The position numbers and the translations under genes were made by a program. The notes beneath the pieces were generated by a model. The model ran no database searches. It had not been told where the DNA came from and worked only from the letters and a program-made list of their open reading frames with translations. Below, piece by piece: positions 1 to 8,026 of a DNA stretch of 52,260 bases; position 1 is the stretch's first letter, and each line of letters starts with the position of its first letter. Source of the DNA: Pseudomonadota bacterium (GTDB lineage: Bacteria; Pseudomonadota; Gammaproteobacteria; Coxiellales; Coxiellaceae); the NCBI GenBank assembly GCA_018241585.1, contig JAFEDN010000001.1, forward strand, positions 1 through 52,260. Reading direction: 5' to 3'.

Positions 1-1
1 T

Positions 2-817
2 ACTGAAGCGGTTCATCAAAATCGTGGAAAAATGTTTCTGCAGATAATGCACGTGGGCCGAATAGCTCACCCATTAAATAAATTGGCCAACGCGGAAACC
101 GTAGCGCCATCCGCAATTCAAGCCCAGGGACAAATTTATACCGACCAACAAGGCTTGCAAGCCATGGTGATGCCGCGAGCAATAAAAACTCAAGAAATTT
201 CCGGCATTATTTCAGAATATCGTCAGGCCGTAGTCAATGCCTTTGCGAGTGGGTTTGATGGAGTTGAGTTGCATGCAGCGAGTGGGTATCTACCTTCACA
301 ATTTTTATCTACTAACACTAATCAGAGAACAGATCGTTATGGTGGCTCAGTCGCTAACCGGATTCGCTTTGTGGTTGAAGTATTGGAGGCAATGTGTAGT
401 GTTAAAGGTTCTAACCGAGTGGGTGTTAGAATTTGGCCCGGCAGCTCTTTTAATGACATTGATGACGTTGATTCTGCAGAAACCCATATTGAATTGCTTA
501 AAGCAATTCAGCCATTAAATTTACTTTATGTTCATGCAATTCGTTCCCCAAATAAAAATATCGATACATTTAAATTAGTGCGGGATCACCATCCAGGTTT
601 TAGCATTGTTAATGGTGGTTTTGATTTAAAATCCGGTCAAGAAGCGATAGCTTCAGGTGTGGCCGATTTGGTTTCTTATGGAACATTATATGTTGCTAAT
701 CCCGATTTAGTTGCACGTTTTCATCAAGGTTGCTCACTGAATTCTGCTGATGAAACCACATTTTATACTCCTGGTGAACAAGGGTATTTGGATTACCCTC
801 GCCTAAACCCAGTCTGA
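2..817 (+). CDS. Old Yellow Enzyme family NADH:flavin oxidoreductase, 5' end cut by the window
   Basis: This is the C-terminal two thirds of an FMN-dependent ene-reductase of the Old Yellow Enzyme / N-ethylmaleimide reductase family, which reduces activated C=C bonds with NAD(P)H. The frame is open from base 2 and reads into family sequence before the first internal ATG at 32, so the gene starts outside the window. Visible family motifs are MHVGRIAH (the HxGR segment), GFDGVELHAASGYL with the substrate-binding His region, and TDRYGGS just after it. The C-terminal part includes NGGF and the phosphate-binding-like YGTLYVANPDLV. No neighbour tells the substrate. The family call is firm; the precise enzyme (nemA-like) is not. 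Confidence 0.9.
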   Translation, partial: TEAVHQNRGKMFLQIMHVGRIAHPLNKLANAETVAPSAIQAQGQIYTDQQGLQAMVMPRAIKTQEISGIISEYRQAVVNAFASGFDGVELHAASGYLPSQFLSTNTNQRTDRYGGSVANRIRFVVEVLEAMCSVKGSNRVGVRIWPGSSFNDIDDVDSAETHIELLKAIQPLNLLYVHAIRSPNKNIDTFKLVRDHHPGFSIVNGGFDLKSGQEAIASGVADLVSYGTLYVANPDLVARFHQGCSLNSADETTFYTPGEQGYLDYPRLNPV

Positions 818-966
818 GCCCAGCGCTACTCCATCTCTCTCCATGACTATGCGCCAAATGCGCAAAAAATTTTATGAGATAACATCAAGCATTGCTATTG
901 CCGAATTGCGCCGGATCAAATAATTGCTTGAATTTACCAGATACCGGCGCATGTTTTTACGTTTAG

Positions 967-1500
967 CTAATGGTCAATTATGCTGAGCGCCATTGCAGTG
1001 GCGTTTAACACAGCCGCAATCCGTACTGCGGCTTGAATGCTTTCGGTGCTGATCTCTGTTTTTAAAAGCTCGCGAACATGTGCTTCTATACACATGCCGC
1101 AACCATTCAAAGCTGATATCGCTAGACAAGCCAATTCAAAATCTGCTTTATGAATACCTGGATTGCCAAGCACATTCATCCGTAATTTTGCAGGCATGCT
1201 TGCAAAAATTGGATCATTCACCAAGTGGATAAATCGATAATAGACGTTGTTCATAGCCATGATGGTGGCCGCCGCTTTAGCTGCTTTGTGCTCTGCTTCA
1301 GATAAAACTATGGTGCTATCAGCAATGATGGCTGAAATAAGCTCATGATTTTTTGTGGCATAGGCGCAAGCTAATCCAATCAAATAAATTTGGTTTTTAT
1401 TTAGATTCAAAGCGCCCGCTTCAGTTAATACTACAGCCAAATTCAGTTTGGTATCTTTCAGCTCATCGCCTAATTTATTTTTTATTTTTTCAATACTCAT
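967..1500 (-). CDS. ahpD: AhpD-like alkylhydroperoxidase (carboxymuconolactone decarboxylase fold)
   Basis: This is a 177-residue protein of the AhpD family, which in characterised cases recycles AhpC using a CxxC thiol pair. The catalytic signature NGCGMCIEAH is present near residues 130-140 (C-x-x-C followed by His three residues on), together with the upstream Glu/Ala-rich helices usual for the fold. It is the second gene of a two-gene operon: its start codon overlaps the stop of ahpC by 4 bases, so the two are probably translationally coupled. The pair lies divergent from an OxyR-type regulator, which fits peroxide-inducible expression. AhpC paired with AhpD instead of AhpF is the arrangement best known from mycobacteria, and it also occurs in Legionella and Coxiella relatives. 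Confidence 0.9.
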   Translation of the reverse strand: MSIEKIKNKLGDELKDTKLNLAVVLTEAGALNLNKNQIYLIGLACAYATKNHELISAIIADSTIVLSEAEHKAAKAAATIMAMNNVYYRFIHLVNDPIFASMPAKLRMNVLGNPGIHKADFELACLAISALNGCGMCIEAHVRELLKTEISTESIQAAVRIAAVLNATAMALSIIDH

Positions 1501-2042
1501 TTGATTACCTCGGTCAGGGTACGTTCACCTTTTTGCCAGTTGCAGGGGCATAATTCGTCTGTTTGTAGTGCATCTAAGACTCTTAATATTTCTTTAGGAT
1601 TTCTACCCACATTGAGGTCATTGACCATAACAAAACGAATCAGATTATCAGGATCAACGATAAAAGTAGCTCTCAGCGCCACTCCTGAATGTTGTTCTAG
1701 AATACCCAATTTAGTCGAAAGCTCACGGTTCAGATCTGAAAACAGAGGAAACGGCAAATTACGTAACTCGTTCTTTTGCTGCTTCCATGCTAAATGCGCA
1801 TACTCTGAATCTGTGCTGATCCCTAAGATTTTAGTATCTCTATCAGAAAATTCTTGGATTAGATTACCAAACTCGGCAATTTCAGTGGGACAAACAAACG
1901 TAAAGTCTTTAGGCCAGAAAAAATAAACCGCCCATTTTTTGTGATAGTCCTGATGACTGGTTTCTAAAAAGGCGTGCTGCGGATCACCCGCAATAACCGC
2001 GGTACCTTTAAATTCCGGAAACAAGTTGCCAATAGTTAACAT
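1497..2042 (-). CDS. ahpC: AhpC-type 2-Cys peroxiredoxin
   Basis: This 181-residue typical 2-Cys peroxiredoxin reduces hydrogen peroxide and organic hydroperoxides. The peroxidatic Cys lies in DFTFVCPTEI (around residues 47-56) and the resolving Cys in the C-terminal ELCPCNW. Length is normal for AhpC. The start is supported by AGGAGA eight bases upstream. The gene is followed directly by ahpD with a 4-base overlap, suggesting AhpD (fed by a lipoamide-type donor in known systems) is its reductant. Expression is probably controlled by the divergent OxyR gene across the 111-base intergenic region. Confidence 0.95.
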   Translation of the reverse strand: MLTIGNLFPEFKGTAVIAGDPQHAFLETSHQDYHKKWAVYFFWPKDFTFVCPTEIAEFGNLIQEFSDRDTKILGISTDSEYAHLAWKQQKNELRNLPFPLFSDLNRELSTKLGILEQHSGVALRATFIVDPDNLIRFVMVNDLNVGRNPKEILRVLDALQTDELCPCNWQKGERTLTEVIK

Positions 2043-2105
2043 AAATTTTTCTCCTGTTAAATTAATGAATAAGCCAATCCTAAATGATTACCATTGATAT
2101 ATAAA

Positions 2106-2142
2106 ATCAATTGATATTATAATAACGATAGATACAATTTAT
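2106..2142. promoter_or_regulatory. Candidate OxyR-binding region between ahpC and oxyR
   Basis: The OxyR consensus is a series of ATAG-N-T-N3-A-N-CTAT half-sites on a 22-base period. Bases 2128-2142 read ATAGATACAATTTAT, matching every conserved position except the first base of CTAT. A weaker copy (AT-N2-N-T, ending TTAT) starts exactly 22 bases upstream at 2106. The site sits in the divergent promoter region, where autoregulation and ahpC activation would be expected. It is a visual match in AT-rich DNA only. Confidence 0.4.
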
Positions 2143-2153
2143 TGAATAAACCT

Positions 2154-3038
2154 ATGAATATACAAAGTATCAAATATTTATCTGCTTTAGCTAAATATCA
2201 TCATTTTGGTAAGGCAGCTAAAATGTGCTTCGTCAGTCAGCCAACCTTAAGTATGCAAATTAAGAAATTAGAAGACCGTCTAGGCGTCCAGCTACTTGAG
2301 CGAACTAATAAATCTGTGAGGCTGACCGCCATAGGAGCAACCATGGCTCAGCATGCCGACAGCATTTTAAATGAGCTTTCTGCCATGCAGGAGGCTGCTA
2401 AGGGAGCTAAAGACCCTTATAAAGGATTGCTTAAAATTGGCATCATACCTACTTTAGCGCCTTATTTATTACCCTGTGTTGTTTTTAAATTGAAGAACAA
2501 ATTTCCTCATTTAACTTATTATTTTTTAGAAAAGCAGACTGAACACTTAATAGAGGATTTAAATCAAGGAAAGTTAGATGTAGCTGTTTTGACTTTGCCG
2601 GTTCAAGCTAGCCATTTTGCCAGTGCCGAATTTTTTAAAGAGGAATTTTTATTAGCTGTGCCGATGAATCATCGTTGGGCTAATCGCAAGATGATTAAAG
2701 CCAGCGATTTACAAGATCAAGAGTTATTGTTGCTAGATGAAGGTCATTGTCTGCGTGAGCAAGCTTTGATATTTTGTTCGCAGAGAAATGCCTCCGAGAC
2801 CAAAGATTTCCGGGCTACGAGTTTAGAAACATTACGCCATATTATTGCTGCTGGTGTAGGCATGACCTTGATCCCAAAGTTGGCATGTCGTAAAAACGAT
2901 GGAATTTCATATATTCCCTTTAGCTCAGTCAATAAACCTTCGAGGTCTCTGGGTTTGGTTTGGAGAAAATCTGCCAAAAAAGATTTATTATTTACTCATT
3001 TTGCAGCTTTTTTGCAAGAGATATTAGAATCAAAATAA
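2154..3038 (+). CDS. oxyR: OxyR-type LysR-family peroxide sensor regulator
   Basis: This LysR-family regulator has an N-terminal winged HTH (residues 1-60, with FGKAAKMCFVSQPTLSMQIKKLE) and a periplasmic-binding-protein-like sensor domain. The redox centre typical of OxyR is intact: GHCLREQALIFC places two Cys nine residues apart, exactly as Cys199 and Cys208 of E. coli OxyR, so a peroxide-formed disulphide is expected. The frame can be extended to a TTG at 2142, but the ATG at 2154 gives MNIQSIKYL, which lines up with OxyR N-termini, so it is preferred (294 residues). It is divergent from ahpC-ahpD, the expected target. Confidence 0.93.
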   Translation: MNIQSIKYLSALAKYHHFGKAAKMCFVSQPTLSMQIKKLEDRLGVQLLERTNKSVRLTAIGATMAQHADSILNELSAMQEAAKGAKDPYKGLLKIGIIPTLAPYLLPCVVFKLKNKFPHLTYYFLEKQTEHLIEDLNQGKLDVAVLTLPVQASHFASAEFFKEEFLLAVPMNHRWANRKMIKASDLQDQELLLLDEGHCLREQALIFCSQRNASETKDFRATSLETLRHIIAAGVGMTLIPKLACRKNDGISYIPFSSVNKPSRSLGLVWRKSAKKDLLFTHFAAFLQEILESK

Positions 3039-3171
3039 TATTGAAATTCCAGGGCTCAAACTTATCAGCCGTTCTCATCTACCTCGTGAGCGATTACGCC
3101 GTTTCGCTTATTACCTATCATGATCTGCTAGCATCGTAAGTGATCTAAGCGCGTTGTTTGAATCGAGTTAG

Positions 3172-4322
3172 TTACTGCCATTTTTCAGCATTAGTAATTT
3201 GACGAATAATTTTATAGAAAAAAGACCAATCATCGGTAGCTTGATGTTTTAAGATAAGATTACTATCCGGTGACATGTTAGACATAATAATTAACCCATT
3301 CCCATTTTTGGTATCGGCTATTAAAATATTACGATAGCCTTCGTTTTCGCCCATGTGCATAAAATAATGTCCATTGTCAGCAACTTGTCCATATTGATTC
3401 ATTCCAATTTCAAAACCGAGCCCCATGTTTTTATTAATTGAAGGGGTTACCATTAATTGGGCTTGTTGCAAATTTAATACTTGTTCATTTCCTGCTAAAG
3501 ATTGTTGAACCGATATTACAAATTTTGCTAAGTCTTTTGGGGTTGTCCAAAGCCCTGCAGCAGCTTGTGCAATATAAGTATGCGGGCCTCCTGTGACCAT
3601 GACGCCATCGAGTCTATAAGGCATAGCTACAAATTTAAAGCGGTCATTAGGAAGCGGTTGCTGAAAGGTGCTGTGATCCATTAGTAATGGCTGTAATACC
3701 AATGTATGCATGAGTTTTTCAAAAATTGATGATAAACGTCCATTAATGCTTGTTGAATAATGGTATAACCACCTCCTGAATAATTAAAATTGCTCCCAGG
3801 AATCGCTGATACGCGGATTGGCGCAGAATTTGCAGGGGGAACGCCATTGAGCACTTCAATAAGTGAAGGCAGTGGTTGATTTTTTGCATATCCAACAAAC
3901 CCATGGACGGTGATTCCGGCGCTGTGGTTTAGCAATTCGCGAAGAGTGACTGGTTGAATTGCGGTCCATTTATTCTCGGGTAATTGCCAGCTCCTTAAAT
4001 ACTGATTTATATTTTTTTCTAATGTTATTTTTTGATCTTTTACCGCTCGCAAAGCTGCCATTGCTGTCACTGGTTTACTAATCGATCCGGCTTGGAACAG
4101 AGTATCCGTAGTCACCGGTTGCTGATGTATTTTATCGGCTATCCCAAAACCTGCAATCCACTCGATCCGATAATCTTTAATCACTGCGATGCTAACACCG
4201 GGGATATGATAGGTTTGCATGTTGTTTTTTATAAATTGAGTTAATTCTTTCTTTGGTAACTGTGCATAACAGCTTAAAGGAAAAACTATTGTAAAAAGTA
4301 ACAAAAATATTACGGTTTGCAT
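3172..4322 (-). pseudogene. Beta-lactamase-fold serine hydrolase, frameshifted
   Basis: Two overlapping frames together encode one class C beta-lactamase/DD-peptidase-type serine hydrolase of about 380 residues. The 5' part has a signal peptide (hydrophobic MQTVIFLLLFTIVFPLSCYA), the catalytic SxxK as SISK near residue 83, and the Tyr motif as NYSGGGY. The frame is lost after MDVYHQF and continues in the next frame at KLMHTLVLQPL. Restoring one base in the run of five A at 3721-3725 (T on the coding strand) would give HQFFEKLMHTL and an uninterrupted protein. It could be a true decay mutation, a phase-variable homopolymer or a sequencing error. It lies 40 bases downstream of a related hydrolase on the same strand and shares its leader sequence, so the two look like a tandem duplication. 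Confidence 0.8.
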
Positions 4323-4362
4323 AAAAAGTTCCAGCCCAGGATATATTTTAGAAAATTAATAG

Positions 4363-5763
4363 TTAATCACATCGAGTAGCCACTTGGGTATGGCCACTTT
4401 CTGTTAACTTCATTCGACTAGGTTTGTTGTGGACATTGATTTCAAAGTCAAAAATGGCATTATCCACTCGACCAAAAAATTGATGTGAATTCATCGGATA
4501 GATATTAAATGGTTGATGCGGCTCTTTTTCTTGAGTAAAGTGCACTACTTGTAAGTGATCGGCTTGCCATTTGAAGTTATATCCTTCGTGATGCTTGAAG
4601 CAGTAATTGCCTGCATATTTTTTTATAGTAGACTGATCTAATCTGATTTGCTGATACAGCGGTAACAGTGAAATAGCCGGAGCTAAGATATGTAATCCGA
4701 TGTTATCAGTATAAGTAATATTAGAAGTGTTTGTTAAAACGATCACTCCCAAAGAACGATCTTTCCTAAAGCCTAAAAAGCTTGAAAAACCTGAGTAATT
4801 ACCATTCTTCCAAATAAGTTGGTTAGTTTGATCGATATTCCAACCTAAACCACTCATTAATGGTTTTGAGATGTCGCTCATCTGTGCAAGAGATTGCTGT
4901 CCTTGGCTATGAACTGGAAGATGACATAATTTCATAGCTGGATAGAGTGAACTCGGTAAAATTCCCATATTTGCTTTTAAAAATTGGACCAGGTCGCGTG
5001 CGCTGGAATACAAACCTCCTGCCGGCGCCATGCTCTTGAATTGCCATGAAGCAACGGGCTGGTCAATAGGACTATAACCGGTGACCAATTGCGAGCTTTT
5101 TTCCATAGGAATTTGAAAGAAAGTGGAATGCATATTTAGGGGCTGGAAAATAGTTTCCGCCATGTAATTTTGAAATGGCTCAGCGGTGATAGTCTCCACA
5201 GCCAATCCTAGCAAGGCAATACTTAAATTTGAGTATAGATATTGGCTGCCAGGCCGATAGGGTAATTGATAATGACCCAAAAATTGGGCGAAATCCGCTG
5301 TAGTCACGGTAGAATAAGGATTATCTGTCAAAGCGGTAACCCCGGCTCTGAAGGGTAGAGCCGCCGGCATGCCTGCAGTGTAGGTGGCTAAATCTACCAG
5401 CCGAATGGCATGCCCATGCCACTTGGGCAGGATGATTGGTTTAGGCATATAAGGTTGAGCTGGGGCATTTAATGCGACCCGGCCTTGAGTCACTTGATTG
5501 GCAAAAGCCAGCGTGGTAAATACTTTAGTGATCGAAGCTAAAGGAAACAGAGTATCTGAATTGATCGGAGCAGCATTAGGATTGCTGTTAAGCTTGCCAG
5601 CTTGGTAATAATCAGTATGGTCAGGAGTTACAATGGCGACGATGATGCCGACATTATAGTTTTTTTGCACCCGTTGATCCAAAATTTTTTGAATGTTCTC
5701 AGCTTGGGCGTTTGCTTGAGTAAATAAAACAGTAGAGAATACCAGTAATGTGCTGATGCGCAT
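4363..5763 (-). CDS. Secreted beta-lactamase-fold serine hydrolase
   Basis: This 466-residue exported enzyme belongs to the class C beta-lactamase / penicillin-binding-protein-like hydrolase family. It has a signal peptide (MRISTLLVFSTVLFTQANAQA), the nucleophile motif SITK (SxxK) in LFPLASITKVF, and YSN in QYLYSNLSIALLG. The third, KTG-like box is replaced by KNGNYSGFS. About 100 C-terminal residues form a small beta-rich domain (from around YAGNYCFKHHEGY), of the kind found in many non-lactamase members acting on D-amino-acid peptides or esters. True beta-lactamase activity cannot be inferred. It is the upstream member of a pair with the frameshifted paralogue at 3172-4322. Confidence 0.88.
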   Translation of the reverse strand: MRISTLLVFSTVLFTQANAQAENIQKILDQRVQKNYNVGIIVAIVTPDHTDYYQAGKLNSNPNAAPINSDTLFPLASITKVFTTLAFANQVTQGRVALNAPAQPYMPKPIILPKWHGHAIRLVDLATYTAGMPAALPFRAGVTALTDNPYSTVTTADFAQFLGHYQLPYRPGSQYLYSNLSIALLGLAVETITAEPFQNYMAETIFQPLNMHSTFFQIPMEKSSQLVTGYSPIDQPVASWQFKSMAPAGGLYSSARDLVQFLKANMGILPSSLYPAMKLCHLPVHSQGQQSLAQMSDISKPLMSGLGWNIDQTNQLIWKNGNYSGFSSFLGFRKDRSLGVIVLTNTSNITYTDNIGLHILAPAISLLPLYQQIRLDQSTIKKYAGNYCFKHHEGYNFKWQADHLQVVHFTQEKEPHQPFNIYPMNSHQFFGRVDNAIFDFEINVHNKPSRMKLTESGHTQVATRCD

Positions 5764-5882
5764 ATAAAGCTCCAGACCAGGCCATAACTTTTATTTATAT
5801 TATTAAATAAGTAGTTGCAAAGTCAACTTGGCTGGGTTGCAGAATAACGATTCTTGTCTATCCTGTGGTTAAATTTATTTTT

Positions 5883-5957
5883 ATGAAACTCCAGTGTGTT
5901 ATTCTAGATGATTACCAAAATATCGCTGTAGTATGCGAAGTGTTAAATCCAGTCTAA
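5883..5957 (+). pseudogene. N-terminal remnant of a D-2-hydroxyacid dehydrogenase
   Basis: A 24-codon frame starts at ATG and reads MKLQCVILDDYQNIAV before a TAA. The motif CVILDDYQNxA is the usual N-terminus of one subgroup of D-isomer-specific 2-hydroxyacid (phosphoglycerate-type) dehydrogenases. Nothing further of the family follows in any frame that I can see, so this is read as a decay remnant. The match is short and could be chance. Confidence 0.4.
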
Positions 5958-6011
5958 AGCGAAATTCTGATATTTGAGCTAATATTTATGAATAAATCGG
6001 GGGGTAAAAAT

Positions 6012-6143
6012 ATGCTTAAATTTAAAGCGATAGCGTTGTTATCGGCTTTTTCAATATTTGGTTTCAGTATTGCATATGCCAATGTTGAATCGAAAAACCC
6101 ATCCTCAGGTTTTAAGATATTATGGGCCGAAGAATTTCGCTGA
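6012..6143 (+). CDS. Small putative secreted peptide, possibly truncated
   Basis: This 43-residue frame has a strong GGGGGG ribosome-binding sequence seven bases before its ATG. The first 24 residues look like a signal peptide: two Lys, a hydrophobic core (IALLSAFSIFGFSIA) and an AYA-N cleavage-like site, leaving a mature part of about 19 residues. A neighbouring frame stays open for 23 more codons past the stop (to GDD/HAKNNICKK-like sequence and TAA), so it may be the 5' end of a frameshifted small exported protein. No family recognised. Confidence 0.4.
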   Translation: MLKFKAIALLSAFSIFGFSIAYANVESKNPSSGFKILWAEEFR

Positions 6144-6331
6144 TGACCATGCCAAAAATAATATTTGTAAAAAAACTGACCAGCAAAAAAGATTTTAAAA
6201 ATAGTAGTGATGAGCTAGGAAGTAATTTTTGGGAAGGATGTATCATGGATGCCATTTTTGTTTCTAAATAAAATGAAAATTTATAACTGTTCAGAGGTAA
6301 AAATTTTGTCAATGCAGAACGGTGGGCGTTC

Positions 6332-7534
6332 CTATCCACCGGCTGAATAGTGATGTGAATTTTTAAATAAAGGAATGCCTTTTAAAATAATTGCCCCTAA
6401 GGTAAACACTAGAATTAGCCAAGCGAAAGAATGCAGAGTGCCGTTATAAAATATGCTAGCAATAGCACTGCCGATGACTCCGAACCAACCCATTAAAAAA
6501 GAAAATAAAGCGACACGAATGCCCATCGGTTGTTCAGTGGCTTCTATGCTTAAGCGATTTAAAGGAGCTAAAGACAATCCGCTGCCAAACTGGAAAACCA
6601 TCAAGCTGATCACAATGTAGAACAACTGGTTAGGCCAGATGTATGCGCAGCAAACGGATATTACTGCTCCAAGCAATACGATCGGCAGCGCAATCTTTAA
6701 AGTTCCTTCCACTCCTTGGCGATGGATCAGAAATCTAATAACCCAAGTTCCCATAATATAACTACCCAGTAGCCATATTTGGATAATACCGTACCATACA
6801 GGAGTTAGATGGAAATCTCGGATTACTAATAAAGGGCCAATCACGATCCAAACAATTAAGCTTGCGAATAATAAGCAGAAAGACCCCATATTAATTAAAA
6901 ACTGCTGATTTCTGATAATCTGCCAATAATTCTTAAAAATTTTTAACTTTAATGGTAATCTTTGTTCCGGAGGTAAACTTTCTGGCATCCAGCGTTTTAG
7001 CATCAAAACGACAATTGCTCCCCAAATAGCGAGTATGATGAATAACCAACGCCAGCTAGCAAATAATAATAAAATGCCTCCAAATAAAGGACCCAATGCG
7101 GGAGCTAAAACTGCGACTCCACCCATCCAAGCTATGGTTTTAACGGCTTGTTCCGATTCGAGAAGTTCATGAATACTAGCATAACCTGCCACGATGATAG
7201 CGCAAACCACCATACCTTGAAAAAAACGGGCGATGATCATCATGGTGATATTATCCGCCATTGCGCAAAAAACACTGGCAATCACAAATAAAATACCACT
7301 GTACAAAAGCACTGGCCGCCGTCCAAAACGGTCAGAGACCGGGCCTAAAATCAATTGCAAGGAAGCGCTGCCGATGAACCAGGCAGTCAAAGTCATTTGA
7401 GCCGTCGAGGAAGAAATTTTTAAATCATTCATAATACTCGGCAAGGCCGGTAAATATAAATCATTTGACAAGTAGGAAGCCATTTCGTAAAAAACTAGCA
7501 ATAATGGATAGACTAATAATTGATTTTTTTTCAT
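6332..7534 (-). CDS. MFS drug-resistance transporter, Bcr/CflA type
   Basis: This 400-residue, 12-helix major facilitator has the Bcr/CflA family start (SNDLYLPALPSI in helix 1), motif A in the loop after helix 2 (GPVSDRFGRRPVLL) and motif C of drug:H+ antiporters (LAPALGPLFGGILL in helix 5). Members export bicyclomycin, chloramphenicol, sulfonamides or small dipeptides; the substrate here is unknown. Its start lies about 245 bases downstream of a mer-type promoter that points towards it, with a short gene remnant between them, so MerR-type control is possible but unproven. Confidence 0.9.
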   Translation of the reverse strand: MKKNQLLVYPLLLVFYEMASYLSNDLYLPALPSIMNDLKISSSTAQMTLTAWFIGSASLQLILGPVSDRFGRRPVLLYSGILFVIASVFCAMADNITMMIIARFFQGMVVCAIIVAGYASIHELLESEQAVKTIAWMGGVAVLAPALGPLFGGILLLFASWRWLFIILAIWGAIVVLMLKRWMPESLPPEQRLPLKLKIFKNYWQIIRNQQFLINMGSFCLLFASLIVWIVIGPLLVIRDFHLTPVWYGIIQIWLLGSYIMGTWVIRFLIHRQGVEGTLKIALPIVLLGAVISVCCAYIWPNQLFYIVISLMVFQFGSGLSLAPLNRLSIEATEQPMGIRVALFSFLMGWFGVIGSAIASIFYNGTLHSFAWLILVFTLGAIILKGIPLFKNSHHYSAGG

Positions 7535-7677
7535 GAAAATAACTCAATAGAGGCTTGGTCATGCTATTTTGACATGGTTTCTTAAACAAATGTAGTATCT
7601 AAATTTGCTCATTGTACATCTTTGGATTGATCAAAGGCACAACCATGCAATTTATCTCTGCACACGACAAAAATGGA

Positions 7678-7737
7678 TTAGTGAGGAATAAAGTCAAGCA
7701 TGACAGGCATGCCTTTAATTTCATAGACCTGTTCCAT
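7678..7737 (-). pseudogene. Short remnant resembling the start of an ORF6N-domain protein
   Basis: A 19-codon frame on the minus strand reads VYEIKGMPVMLDF and then stops. The family start of ORF6N (KilA-N-associated) proteins has the pattern IYxIRGxxVMLDxDLAxLYGV, so the match covers its first half. It lies just downstream of the mer-type promoter. The evidence is short; treat it as a possible fossil of a phage-type gene. Confidence 0.3.
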
Positions 7738-7771
7738 AGGATACCTCTGGCAGTTAAAAAATAATTGCGAT

Positions 7772-7804
7772 ATTATAAACTCCGTACTACAGTACAGAGT
7801 CAAG
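7772..7804 (-). promoter_or_regulatory. mer-type divergent promoter/operator (MerR-family dyad in a 19-base spacer)
   Basis: On the minus strand TTGACT (7799-7804) is followed 19 bases later by TTATAA (or TATAAT at 20). A near-perfect dyad fills the over-long spacer: TCCGTAC-N4-GTACAGA read on the plus strand, inside a 22-base inverted repeat at 7779-7800 with one mismatch. This is the layout of the Tn21 mer operator-promoter, including the same TTGACT and the same half-site, and is diagnostic for MerR-family activators that untwist DNA. It points left, towards the ORF6N-like remnant and the MFS gene; the regulator gene would be read to the right, where a collapsed MerR is found. Confidence 0.75.
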
Positions 7805-7808
7805 CGAA

Positions 7809-7964
7809 ATGGCAACAGCTAAAATTAAATGTTTTGCCCAAGCGGGTGGTGTTGGAGTTGAAGCTCGGCAACGTCTGGCAGGATTAACTAAAAAAATCAT
7901 TGAACTAAAAGATATCGCAGTCACGTTAACTCAAGTCTTGAGTGATTGCCAGCAAGCTTCTTAA
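7809..7964 (+). pseudogene. Internally deleted MerR-family regulator
   Basis: A 51-codon frame starts 9 bases after the mer-type operator. Its first part (FAQAGGVGVEA) matches the HTH start of MerR proteins, where FAxAAGVxVETIRYYQR is usual. Its last part (LAGLTKKIIELKDIAVTLTQVLSDC) matches the long C-terminal dimerisation helix with the terminal Cys segment. The recognition wing and most of the effector-binding region (about 75-80 residues) are missing, as if deleted between the two ends. It cannot work as a normal activator. Whether it is translated is unknown; no strong ribosome-binding site is seen. Confidence 0.65.
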
Positions 7965-8026
7965 CTACATGAACGCTCTATTATTCAAGCTCTTGTTTCT
8001 TAATCAGCAGCAATTAAAGGTGAGTT

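Noticed and set aside
842..924. Short frame starting MTMRQMRKKFYEI between the Old Yellow Enzyme gene and ahpD
   Set aside because: It has about 26 codons, no ribosome-binding site and no recognisable family; probably chance.
6112..6339. 75-codon minus-strand frame with a hydrophobic end
   Set aside because: It overlaps the end of the exporter frame, has no ribosome-binding site, and reads antisense to the small secreted peptide.
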